From Sulfuricurvum sp. (GTDB lineage Bacteria; Campylobacterota; Campylobacteria; Campylobacterales; Sulfurimonadaceae): a DNA stretch of 64,000 nt. The notes beneath the pieces are model-generated. The model had not been told where the DNA came from, did no database searches, and saw only the letters and a program-made list of their open reading frames with translations. The stretch spans positions 124,001 to 188,000 of the forward strand of contig JAQTLL010000004.1 in NCBI GenBank assembly GCA_028714915.1. Reading direction: 5' to 3'. Made by a program: the position numbers and the translations under genes. The stretch's first letter is position 1. Every line of letters starts with the position of its first letter. Shown one piece after another: positions 28,571 to 36,182 of this stretch.

Positions 28571-28652
28571 TAGACACCAAAGGAATTCATTCCTTTGGCT
28601 ACGTTAACACTGGGTTCTCTTCAGCAGAGAGCTCAAAATTACTTGTAATTTT
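28571..28652 (+). repeat. Three-hairpin interspersed repeat, copy C
   Basis: Hairpin 1 is a perfect ten-pair stem, CCAAAGGAAT-tc-ATTCCTTTGG. The linker is CTACGTTAACACT. Hairpin 2 is GGGTTCTCT-tcagc-AGAGAGCTC. Hairpin 3 is the perfect AAAATTAC-tt-GTAATTTT. Relative to copy B, stem positions change as pairs (T-A to C-G and C-G to T-A in hairpin 2; C-G to T-A in hairpin 3). Confidence 0.8.
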
Positions 28653-28675
28653 ATAATACAAGCAACTTTCGTTTC

Positions 28676-28924
28676 CTACTTTTCAATCTTATAACCCTTT
28701 TTCTCCAAACACTCTTTACAGTCTATTGATATCGGTGTAGCGGTTGCTTTTGCAGCATCATCAAGATTATAGTATCTGCATGCACTAAAATCAGCTTTTA
28801 TTTGCTCTTCACTATGACCTTCTGGACAAATCATCCCATTGATTCCAAGTTGTTTTTGCGCACATCCTGTATTACTAAGGGCAAGCAGGGAAAATAGAGT
28901 AATGATGAAGAATGTTTTTTTCAT
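28676..28924 (-). CDS. Small predicted lipoprotein
   Basis: 82 aa from the ATG at 28924, which overlaps the thyX stop by four bases (ATGA); a longer frame into thyX is not supported. The signal peptide KKTFFIITLFSLLALSNTGC ends in a cysteine at about residue 20, but the lipobox (SNTGC) is not the usual LAGC type. The mature part, about 60 residues, has cysteines in MICPEGH, FSACRYY and DCKECLEKK, an even number that could form disulfides. I recognise no family. Confidence 0.65.
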   Translation of the reverse strand: MKKTFFIITLFSLLALSNTGCAQKQLGINGMICPEGHSEEQIKADFSACRYYNLDDAAKATATPISIDCKECLEKKGYKIEK

Positions 28925-29544
28925 GAATGTTGTTCCTTTAATGAATTTTCGAATAGATATTGGTGCTCTTGCGGCAGTGTAGCATACACCATGTTTGCCA
29001 AATCGCGAATTTCCCATAAAGCCGCTTTATCGCTTCGCAGAGAGATAAAGTTTTGCAAACTACGCGCATTAATCGTCCATGTGAGTTCGGTCTTGTAGCT
29101 CTCAGGAAGGCAGTATTTTGCGCGGTCGTTGCTGATTCCCTCCACCAGTACGGTTCGGAGATTCTCAAGGGCACGAATGCTCATCTTATCAACTATTTCA
29201 ACGCCGGTCATGACGAGATATTTTTCGGCACGCTCTTTATTATCAATAGTAAATGGCAGTTCTTCTTTGAGTTCTTTGAGGGTGTAGCGAGTACTTTTTA
29301 CGGATAGACTCGCCATACGGTGGCGTGCAAGCTCTTGTAAGAGTGCACGACTGATTCCTGCTACGTAAAAGTTGTAAACGATATGCTCAAGCGTTGAGGC
29401 GTGTTTGAACTTATTACCGACACGGTCTATTAGTGCGCGGTCTACTTCGCCGCCGTTGTCACTTTTGTCAAAACTTTGCCAACAAGTTCGGATGGCATCA
29501 GAACAGATTACAAGCGGAGTATGATGATGTAATGTTACTTGCAT
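28921..29544 (-). CDS. thyX: Flavin-dependent thymidylate synthase
   Basis: 207 aa. It methylates dUMP to dTMP using FAD and methylenetetrahydrofolate. The ThyX signature is ELARHRMASLSVKSTRY (RHR at about 74-76, followed by SxRY). HASTLEHIVYNFYVAGISRALL and LPESYKTELTWTINARSLQNFISLR supply flavin and substrate residues. The family is usual in Campylobacterota lacking ThyA. It is coupled by overlap to a small lipoprotein gene of no obvious relation. Confidence 0.95.
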   Translation of the reverse strand: MQVTLHHHTPLVICSDAIRTCWQSFDKSDNGGEVDRALIDRVGNKFKHASTLEHIVYNFYVAGISRALLQELARHRMASLSVKSTRYTLKELKEELPFTIDNKERAEKYLVMTGVEIVDKMSIRALENLRTVLVEGISNDRAKYCLPESYKTELTWTINARSLQNFISLRSDKAALWEIRDLANMVYATLPQEHQYLFENSLKEQHS

Positions 29545-29599
29545 GATAATGTCTTTTTAAGAGAGTATAACGAAGTCAATTGTAAAAGACGCTTATGCT

Positions 29600-29646
29600 A
29601 AGCCGTCGGTGGTCGCTATGCGACAACACCTTTGGTTTCATTCGCC
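29600..29646 (+). repeat. Possible degenerate copy E of the three-hairpin repeat
   Basis: GCCGTCGG, then CTATGCGACAACAC (like the linker CTATGTTAACACT) and TTGGTTTCATTCGCCAAAAAGCC (like hairpin 2 of copy A) align with the family. Hairpin 1 is largely deleted. The following hairpin 3 is the terminator-like stem at 29647-29670. The match is partial. Confidence 0.4.
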
Positions 29647-29670
29647 AAAAAGCCAAGCAGTTGGCTTTTT
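29647..29670. terminator. Bidirectional terminator between thyX and rnj
   Basis: AAAAAGCCAA pairs perfectly with TTGGCTTTTT across the loop GCAG: a GC-containing core with A-run and U-run flanks. It lies 12 bases past the rnj stop and so should end the rnj transcript (minus strand). Confidence 0.75.
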
Positions 29671-29681
29671 AATCAGCGAAC

Positions 29682-31805
29682 TCACATCACGAAAACGTGA
29701 GGAACGATAAGAGGATATTTTTTCATTTTGCGGTAGATATGTTTACGAACCACTTGGCGCAAATCATTTTCCAACGCTTTTGGATTTTCGATAAGACCGT
29801 GCTTGAGGTTGATGAGGAAATGCTCGAGGACATCTTCCATCTCCGCTGCAAATGCTTTGTCATTACGATCGGCAACCAATCCGAAGCTGGTGACAAGCGG
29901 TTTGGACAGTAAGCGTGAATCAGCAACACTGACTTGTGCAACGAGAACCACCATACCCTCACTTGCCATTTTTTGACGATCCATAACGATGTCATCTTCG
30001 ATTTGATGATTATTTTGGTTATCGATGTAGGTCTTGCCCGTTTTAACCGTTTTGGCTTTGCGCATCATTTTGCTGCTGACTTCGATACTGTCACCATCAC
30101 TCATAAGCAAAATATTACGCTCAGGAACACCACAGCTAATGGCTGTATCACGATGTTTCATAATGTGATTATACTCACCATGTACAGGGAGGAAATATTT
30201 AGGATTGGTGAGGCGCAACATAAGTTTTTGCTCTTCCAGACTTCCGTGACCCGATACGTGAATATCGCGATCATTGGCAACTTTGGCACCTGCACGCTGT
30301 AGATAGTTGAGCATTCCTGAAATAGAACCTTCATTTCCCGGAATCGCACGAGCGGAAAGGACGATCAAATCGGTTGGTTTGATCTTGATATGGCGATGCT
30401 CACCGATTGACATTCGGTAAAGGGCAGAACTGGGTTCTCCTTGACTTCCGGTAGTGACGATAAGCACGTCTTTGTCGCTCATACGATTTGCTTCTTCGGC
30501 ATCGATAAAGATGTTTTTAGGGAGCTTGATGTAATCGTACTGCATACACACTTCAAGGTTTCGCTCCATCGATCTGCCAATGACACACACTTTACGATTG
30601 TATTTCAAACCGTATTGGATTGCCTGATAGACACGGTGGATGTTTGAGCTAAAGGTTGACATAATGATACGCCCCTCGGCCTTGGCAAAAATACGATCAA
30701 ATCCGCTTGCTACCGTAAGCTCACTTGGAGTCCACTCTTTGTTGTAGGAGTTGGTAGAGTCACTTAAGAGACATAAAACCCCTTTTTCACCATAGTGAGC
30801 GAGGCGATGGATGTCTGCTGTGTAGCCATCAACTGGGGTAAAGTCGATTTTAAAATCGCCGGTATGGATAATTGTTCCCGCTTTGGTAGTGATTGCCAAT
30901 GAGGAGGAATCGATGATGGAGTGGGTCATGTGCATCCATTCAATCTCAAACTCATTACCGATTTTATACACTTGACGTTTTACGATAGGGTTAAAATAGC
31001 GACGGTATTCGCGCATGTGGTGTTCGTCAAATTTATTGCCGATCATTGCAAGAGGAAGAGGCGTTCCATAAATCGGGAATTGCATCTCTTTGAAAAAGTA
31101 CGGTACGGCTCCGATGTGATCTTCGTGAGCGTGAGTGATGATGACGGCTACGATTTTTTTACGGATTTCACGCAAGTAGGTAAAGTCAGGAACCAAAATA
31201 TCAACACCGTGCATATCTTCGCTTGGGAAACTCATCCCGATGTCAATGATGATGGCTTCGTGTTCGGTTTCGATAACGGTAATATTTCCGCCGATTTCGC
31301 CCAAACCGCCCAGTGGAGTGATGCGCACTTTTTCATTATTCTCAAGATTGAGTTTAAAATGAGGGTTAAGACGATTTTTATGTGCTTCTTGGTTTTGAAG
31401 GACAAAATCGCGCAAATTAGCATCAATAGGAGTTGCCGGAGAACCGCGACGACCACCACGACCACGATCACGTGATGGACGATTTTCACTCTCAGGAGCC
31501 AGATTAGTCGCATTTTCACCTTCAGTACGAGGCGCTCTGTTGTCATCACGGGGAGGACGGTTATCAGTACGGGGAGGACGATTGTCAGTACGCGGAGGTC
31601 GGTTGTCTGTGCGCGGTGGGCGATTATCGGTACGAGGAGGACGGTTGTCTTGACGTGGCGGACGATTTTCATCACGCGGACGTTCAGTTGTTTCACCTTC
31701 TACTCTAGGCGCATCATTGCGCGGGCGGAAAGGACGACGGTTATTATTAGGGCGTCGTTCACGATTTTCATTTTGTGGTTGTGGGTCTGTTATTTCATCA
31801 GCCAT
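29682..31805 (-). CDS. rnj: Ribonuclease J
   Basis: 707 aa metallo-beta-lactamase/beta-CASP RNase with 5'-3' exo- and endonuclease activity, central to mRNA decay in this phylum. The zinc motif is THAHEDHIGAVPYF (about 226-239), followed by HSIIDSSSLAI, TGDFKIDFTPVDG, the beta-CASP blocks and PVHGEYNHIMKHRD. The N-terminal extension of about 135 residues is disordered and Arg/Pro/Asn-rich, with a seven-residue repeat (RPPRTDN) at about 47-95. H. pylori RNase J also has a long N-terminal extension. The order with ksgA and hisF is conserved in Campylobacter. Confidence 0.95.
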   Translation of the reverse strand: MADEITDPQPQNENRERRPNNNRRPFRPRNDAPRVEGETTERPRDENRPPRQDNRPPRTDNRPPRTDNRPPRTDNRPPRTDNRPPRDDNRAPRTEGENATNLAPESENRPSRDRGRGGRRGSPATPIDANLRDFVLQNQEAHKNRLNPHFKLNLENNEKVRITPLGGLGEIGGNITVIETEHEAIIIDIGMSFPSEDMHGVDILVPDFTYLREIRKKIVAVIITHAHEDHIGAVPYFFKEMQFPIYGTPLPLAMIGNKFDEHHMREYRRYFNPIVKRQVYKIGNEFEIEWMHMTHSIIDSSSLAITTKAGTIIHTGDFKIDFTPVDGYTADIHRLAHYGEKGVLCLLSDSTNSYNKEWTPSELTVASGFDRIFAKAEGRIIMSTFSSNIHRVYQAIQYGLKYNRKVCVIGRSMERNLEVCMQYDYIKLPKNIFIDAEEANRMSDKDVLIVTTGSQGEPSSALYRMSIGEHRHIKIKPTDLIVLSARAIPGNEGSISGMLNYLQRAGAKVANDRDIHVSGHGSLEEQKLMLRLTNPKYFLPVHGEYNHIMKHRDTAISCGVPERNILLMSDGDSIEVSSKMMRKAKTVKTGKTYIDNQNNHQIEDDIVMDRQKMASEGMVVLVAQVSVADSRLLSKPLVTSFGLVADRNDKAFAAEMEDVLEHFLINLKHGLIENPKALENDLRQVVRKHIYRKMKKYPLIVPHVFVM
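31518..31676 (-). repeat. 21-bp tandem repeats encoding RPPRTDN units in RNase J
   Basis: The region encodes about six consecutive seven-residue units (RPPRTDN/RPPRQDN/RPPRDDN). Units differ at third codon positions, so the array is not a very recent expansion, but copy number could still vary between strains. Confidence 0.8.
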
Positions 31806-31878
31806 GAGGGTATCCTTATAAGGTATAAAATTTTTATAGTATATAAATGCTTTTGCGCAGTTTTGAGCTCTTAAAGAG

Positions 31879-32655
31879 CTATTTTAAAAGGGCGTAAAGC
31901 CGGTGAAAGTCAGAGGTGCAGAGTTGATGAGGTCGGATGGAACGCTCTAGCTCAAGCGTTTGAAACGCTTCAATCAAAGAGTCACCATCATAGCATGCCG
32001 TGAGATTTTTGTGGAGGGTTTTGCGTGGCTGTGTAAAGGCAACACGTAAAAAGTCTTCAAACCCTTCATCGCTACGATTCGTCCGTTTTGAAATGAGCAG
32101 TACGGCAGAATCGACTTTTGGAGCAGGCTCGAATGCGGTTGGCGGTACGTGTAAGACGATTTCGACGTCGGCTACACTTTGCGCTATGACGCTGAGTGCT
32201 CCAAAAGCTCTCTCATTGGGTGCGGCGGAAAATTTCTCCGCCACTTCACGCTGTATCATGACAAGCAAGTTCTTGCACGCCGGATCTGCGAGGGCTTTTA
32301 GGATGATGTTGGTTGCGATATAGTAAGGCAGATTTGCCACTAAATCGTACGGTTCATCCAAAAGCTCACTCTTCCAATGCTCTAACACATCTCCACAATG
32401 GAGGGTTAAACGATCGGTAGCGATAGCATCGGCAAAATGGTGCTGTAAATGCTTGCACAAGTCGGTATCAACCTCAAAAGCAGTAACACTTTTGACATCA
32501 ACTAAATAGTTAGTTAAATCACCTAATCCAGGTCCAATTTCCACGACACGGTGGTGGGTGTTGGGCATCGATTGGATGATTTGCGCTAAAACAGCTTGAT
32601 CACGTAAAAAATTCTGACCAAATTTCTTTTTGGCGATAGCGGAACGATTTTGCAT
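31879..32655 (-). CDS. ksgA: 16S rRNA (A1518/A1519) dimethyltransferase
   Basis: 258 aa from ATG 32655 (MQNRSAIAKKKFGQNFL). An in-frame ATG at 32700 would add 15 residues unlike the family. It dimethylates two adenines in helix 45 of 16S rRNA. Motifs are KKKFGQNFLRD, VEIGPGLGDLTNYL (SAM), VANLPYYIATNII (catalytic NLPY) and FEPAPKVDSAVL. A TATAAT lies at 32668-32663 with the ATG just eight bases downstream, suggesting a leaderless or near-leaderless mRNA. Confidence 0.92.
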   Translation of the reverse strand: MQNRSAIAKKKFGQNFLRDQAVLAQIIQSMPNTHHRVVEIGPGLGDLTNYLVDVKSVTAFEVDTDLCKHLQHHFADAIATDRLTLHCGDVLEHWKSELLDEPYDLVANLPYYIATNIILKALADPACKNLLVMIQREVAEKFSAAPNERAFGALSVIAQSVADVEIVLHVPPTAFEPAPKVDSAVLLISKRTNRSDEGFEDFLRVAFTQPRKTLHKNLTACYDGDSLIEAFQTLELERSIRPHQLCTSDFHRLYALLK

Positions 32656-32662
32656 TGAGTCG

Positions 32663-32668
32663 ATTATA
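32663..32668 (-). promoter_or_regulatory. -10 box for ksgA
   Basis: TATAAT on the minus strand ending eight bases before the preferred ATG (32655). If used, transcription starts at or next to the start codon. If instead the ATG at 32700 is real, the box is internal to the gene and meaningless. Confidence 0.4.
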
Positions 32669-32757
32669 GCAAATAAAGTGTTAATTACGCCTTTAGGCAT
32701 AAAGATAAATTTTTCTTATCGTTACGTTTGGTAATGGGGGGTTAAGTGACGCTGGAT

Positions 32758-32763
32758 TATAAT
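32758..32763 (+). promoter_or_regulatory. -10 box for hisF-PNP-like-rlmN
   Basis: TATAAT in GGATTATAATTGCGG, 28 bases before the hisF ATG and divergent from ksgA. Confidence 0.5.
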
Positions 32764-32791
32764 TGCGGTAATTATACGGGGGTGTTTTACG

Positions 32792-33550
32792 ATGGAATAT
32801 TTTGCAAAGCGGATTATCCCTTGTTTGGATGTGAAAGACGGTCGTGTCGTCAAAGGGGTTAATTTTGTCGGGCTCAAAGATGCAGGCGATCCTGTCGAAG
32901 TGGCGAAACGCTACAACGACGAGGGGGCGGATGAGCTGACATTTTTGGACATTACTGCGTCGCACGAAGAGCGTGATACTATCGTCCATATCGTCGAGCA
33001 AGTCGCACGAGAAGTTTTTATCCCCCTTACTGTCGGTGGCGGGATACGGGAGCTTAATGATATTTATCGCCTTCTCAATGTCGGATGCGACAAAGTGAGT
33101 ATTAATTCTGCGGCGATCAAGCGTCCGGAGTTTATCGATGAGGGGGCAAAGAGGTTTGGTTCTCAGTGTATCGTTGTTGCTATCGACGTAAAACGAACGG
33201 GTGAGCAGTGGAATGTCTATCTTAACGGCGGACGAGTTGATACAGGGATTAATGCGCTAGAGTGGGCAAAAGAAGTGGTCAATCGCGGAGCGGGAGAGAT
33301 ACTCCTCACTTCGATGGATGCCGATGGTACGAAAACGGGGTTTGACCTCTCTATCATAGAACAAATCAGCCGTGCCGTCAATGTCCCTGTTATCGCAAGT
33401 GGCGGTGCAGGGACGATGGAGCATATCAAAGAGGCGTTTGATCATGGTGCGGATGCGGCGTTAGCGGCGAGCATATTCCACTATCGCGAGATTGATATTA
33501 TGGATTTAAAACGCTATTTGAGTGCTAACGGGATTCCGGTACGGTTATGA
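32792..33550 (+). CDS. hisF: Imidazole glycerol phosphate synthase cyclase subunit
   Basis: 252 aa (beta/alpha)8 barrel. With HisH it forms imidazole glycerol phosphate and AICAR in histidine synthesis. The catalytic Asp residues are in [17 protein letters not shown] (residue 11) and VVAIDVKR (about 130). Phosphate sites are VGGGIR and [10 protein letters not shown]. It overlaps the next gene by four bases. Confidence 0.97.
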   Translation: MEYFAKRIIPCLDVKDGRVVKGVNFVGLKDAGDPVEVAKRYNDEGADELTFLDITASHEERDTIVHIVEQVAREVFIPLTVGGGIRELNDIYRLLNVGCDKVSINSAAIKRPEFIDEGAKRFGSQCIVVAIDVKRTGEQWNVYLNGGRVDTGINALEWAKEVVNRGAGEILLTSMDADGTKTGFDLSIIEQISRAVNVPVIASGGAGTMEHIKEAFDHGADAALAASIFHYREIDIMDLKRYLSANGIPVRL

Positions 33551-34083
33551 TAGTGTGCGCCGGTAATAATGAAACGTTTGATTTTGCTTTGCCAATTGGA
33601 GTAGGGTTGGTTGAGAGTGCGATGAATTTAACGCGACTTTGTTTATTTGATAAACCCGAATTTATCCTCTTTGTGGGGAGTGCGGGAAGTTATGGAAAAC
33701 ACGCTATTTTTGAGATTATTGAATCTAAAACGGCTGCTAACATCGAGTTAGGGTTTTTGAGTCAAAGTGCCTATACCCCTATTGATAACGTCGTTTCGAG
33801 CCAAACACAAAACGTGAAAGATGTTATGGTTAATTCATCCAACTACATTACCACGAGTGGGAATGCGATGAAACAGTTTCAAAATTTAGGTCTCGGTATT
33901 GAAAATATGGAATTTTTCAGTGTTATGCGTGTAGCGCAAGAATTTAATATTCCTGCGGGCGGAGTGTTTTGTGTTACGAATTACTGTGATACTAATGCTC
34001 ACCGTGATTTTATCGCCAATCACGATCAGGCGAAAGCGTTGTTGGCCGAACATCTTAAAAAACGGAGTGTGAGTCATGGCTAA
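33547..34083 (+). CDS. Purine-nucleoside-phosphorylase-like protein
   Basis: 178 aa. The phosphorylase fold is indicated by [30 protein letters not shown] (ribose/phosphate loop) and the substrate-binding [15 protein letters not shown] (a variant of VDMEGAAVAxVA). It is shorter than typical family members (about 230 aa), missing part of the N-terminal region, so substrate choice cannot be inferred. The position between hisF and rlmN is the same as in Campylobacter. The start overlaps hisF and the end overlaps rlmN by eight bases. Confidence 0.75.
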   Translation: MIVCAGNNETFDFALPIGVGLVESAMNLTRLCLFDKPEFILFVGSAGSYGKHAIFEIIESKTAANIELGFLSQSAYTPIDNVVSSQTQNVKDVMVNSSNYITTSGNAMKQFQNLGLGIENMEFFSVMRVAQEFNIPAGGVFCVTNYCDTNAHRDFIANHDQAKALLAEHLKKRSVSHG

Positions 34084-35152
34084 ACCTTGTATCCTTGATT
34101 TTACCAAATCTGAGTTGACTCAAATGGTCAAACCCTCCTTTCGTGCCAAGCAGATATGGGGATGGGTGTATCATCAGTATACGACTACGTTTGAGGAAAT
34201 GGCAAATCTTCCCAAAGCAATGCGAGAAGAGCTTGAAAATACCTACACCATTATGCCCCTTAAAATTGCCCGCAAAGAGTGTTCGAGTGATGGGACAATC
34301 AAGTATCTTTTTGAGCTGGGTGATGGAAAAACGGTTGAGACGGTGTGGCTCAAGATGAAAGATGAGTCTATCGATGATGAGGGAAATGTTGAAAATGAAG
34401 CCCGTTACACCGTCTGTGTTTCGACGCAGGTGGGGTGCAAGGTGGGATGTTCATTTTGTCTTACCGCCAAGGGTGGATTTACAAGAGATTTGAGCGCGGG
34501 TGAAATCGTAGCACAAGTGCTTGCCGTCAAAGCCGATAATGGTTTGGCTGCCAGTAAACGGCTTAATATCGTCTATATGGGGATGGGTGAACCGCTCGAT
34601 AATTTGGAAAATTTAGCCAAAGCCATCACGATTTTCAAAGACGAAGACGGATTAAGTATTTCAGGAAAACGTCAAACGGTTTCGACGAGCGGTTTGAGTT
34701 CCAAAATCGATAAATTGGGTGAGATGGATTTGGGTGTTCATATTGCGATTTCGCTACACGCCGTTGACGATGAACTTCGTACCGAACTTATCCCGATGAA
34801 TAAAGCGTACAATATCGCCTCGATTATCGATGCCGTGAAACGGTTTCCTATCGATACCCGTAAGCGGGTGATGTTCGAGTATCTGGTCATCAAAAATAAA
34901 AATGATGATTTGGTCTCGGCGAAAAAACTGGTTAAGCTGTTGCACGGGATTAAAGCAAAGGTCAATCTCATCTTTTTTAACCCCTACGAGGGGAGCGAGT
35001 ATGAGCGTCCTACGCGTGCAGATATGGTGAAATTTAGAGACTATTTGGATGCGCATGGGGTGCTTTGTACAATACGTGACTCCAAAGGATTGGATATTAG
35101 TGCGGCGTGCGGTCAGTTAAAAGAGAAAGATTTAAAGGAGGGTGCACAATGA
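34076..35152 (+). CDS. rlmN: Dual-specificity RNA methyltransferase RlmN
   Basis: 358 aa radical-SAM enzyme that methylates C2 of A2503 in 23S rRNA and A37 in some tRNAs. The cluster motif is CKVGCSFC (about 121-128). Other blocks are [18 protein letters not shown] [35 protein letters not shown] and the C-terminal [16 protein letters not shown], whose cysteine is the catalytic methyl-accepting Cys. A 31-codon gene overlaps its stop. Confidence 0.96.
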   Translation: MAKPCILDFTKSELTQMVKPSFRAKQIWGWVYHQYTTTFEEMANLPKAMREELENTYTIMPLKIARKECSSDGTIKYLFELGDGKTVETVWLKMKDESIDDEGNVENEARYTVCVSTQVGCKVGCSFCLTAKGGFTRDLSAGEIVAQVLAVKADNGLAASKRLNIVYMGMGEPLDNLENLAKAITIFKDEDGLSISGKRQTVSTSGLSSKIDKLGEMDLGVHIAISLHAVDDELRTELIPMNKAYNIASIIDAVKRFPIDTRKRVMFEYLVIKNKNDDLVSAKKLVKLLHGIKAKVNLIFFNPYEGSEYERPTRADMVKFRDYLDAHGVLCTIRDSKGLDISAACGQLKEKDLKEGAQ

Positions 35153-35244
35153 GTATTATGGATTGGGTTCAAGTGGGGTTTTTGGTGATTGTTGTGGTTA
35201 TAGCCTTAGGCGGTTTTATCTGGGCGGTGATTAAAGTAGATTAA
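35149..35244 (+). CDS. 31-aa single-helix membrane peptide
   Basis: The ATG overlaps the rlmN stop (ATGA) and has an excellent ribosome site, AAGGAGGG. The peptide begins [11 protein letters not shown] and is one hydrophobic helix (about residues 7-27, rich in Val/Ile/Gly/Trp), ending in IKVD. Campylobacter jejuni encodes a small hydrophobic protein at the same place after rlmN (Cj1714 as I recall), which supports it as a real gene. Function unknown. Confidence 0.7.
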   Translation: MSIMDWVQVGFLVIVVVIALGGFIWAVIKVD

Positions 35245-35263
35245 TTCACCATTTGTATTCAAA

Positions 35264-36088
35264 TTAGAATATTGTGCTAGTGTCAAACAGTCGATTAATC
35301 TGCGAGAATAAATCAATTGGATCGCTTTGGATACCATGTATCATCACTCCAAAATGGAGATGCGGTCCGGTAATACGTCCTGTTGCACCGCTTAAGCCGA
35401 TGGGTTGCCCGCGTGTAACCTTCTCCCCCGCTTGTACATCCATATGGCTAAAATGAAAATAGCAGGTATAAATTCCCTCACCGTGATCGAGGATGACGGT
35501 TCCTCCCGAGTAATAGCGATCTTTGGCAAGCATTACTACTCCATCATTGGATGCGAGAATCGGTAAAGGAGTTTTGGCTCTGAAATCAACTCCTCCATGA
35601 TAACTTTTTAAAACGCCGTTATAGGTACGGGCGCAACCGTACTCACTCGTTGTTATCGACTCTATGGGGCGGATAAAAGGTTTGTCCCAATAACGTGTCG
35701 GGGTATAGGTAGCGTAGATTTTTTCTGCTTCTGCTTTCTCTTGCGCAATCCGATTTAACGTTTCAGGAGGGGGAGTGACTTTTGCACTCTCGACGACAAG
35801 TACCTCGGTGGGGTAAGGGGCTTTTAAAATCTCTATACTAAGAGAGAGATTTCCATCAGGCGTACTCCATTGCCCCTCTAGTAATGATGGAGGAGTGTAA
35901 TAATCGATGGGGAGAATAACAAAACCTAGCTGTGGGTTCAAAGGATGAGGCAATACGGTCATGTTGCGCTCATTGAGGGTAACTATCCCATGAGGTGAAC
36001 TTAAGGGGAGAAGAAGCGCTTTCCCATTTCCCACTTCATGGGCGATAAGAGAATAAGCTGCAAAGAAGAGTAAAAATAAGAATTTCAT
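35264..36088 (-). CDS. M23-family peptidoglycan metallopeptidase
   Basis: 274 aa. A signal peptide (about 1-16, FLFLLFFAAYSLIA) is followed by a beta-rich N-terminal region (about 20-125) and the LytM/M23 domain (about 150-265). The zinc ligands are in SYHGGVDFRAKTP (HxxxD) and GPHLHFGVM (HxH). The fold also shows ASNDGVVMLAKDRYYSGGTVILDHG. It likely trims peptide crosslinks in periplasmic peptidoglycan, as cell-shape endopeptidases of this phylum do. It is a single gene, convergent with the rlmN transcript. Confidence 0.9.
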   Translation of the reverse strand: MKFLFLLFFAAYSLIAHEVGNGKALLLPLSSPHGIVTLNERNMTVLPHPLNPQLGFVILPIDYYTPPSLLEGQWSTPDGNLSLSIEILKAPYPTEVLVVESAKVTPPPETLNRIAQEKAEAEKIYATYTPTRYWDKPFIRPIESITTSEYGCARTYNGVLKSYHGGVDFRAKTPLPILASNDGVVMLAKDRYYSGGTVILDHGEGIYTCYFHFSHMDVQAGEKVTRGQPIGLSGATGRITGPHLHFGVMIHGIQSDPIDLFSQINRLFDTSTIF

Positions 36089-36182
36089 AGTAAAGCACTT
36101 TTTATTGATAAAAATAATATTATTTTTTAGTTACAATAATCTTTGTATGAGAATCATATAGACCATTTAACAAGGCAGTATT

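Noticed and set aside
13856..28652. CRISPR repeats
   Set aside because: The three-hairpin copies are thousands of bases apart, lie between unrelated genes, and no regular spacer array or cas gene is present.
31865..31879. rho-independent terminator after ksgA (AGCTCTT-a-AAGAGCT)
   Set aside because: The stem is good, but on the ksgA strand it is followed by CAAAACT and not by a U-run.
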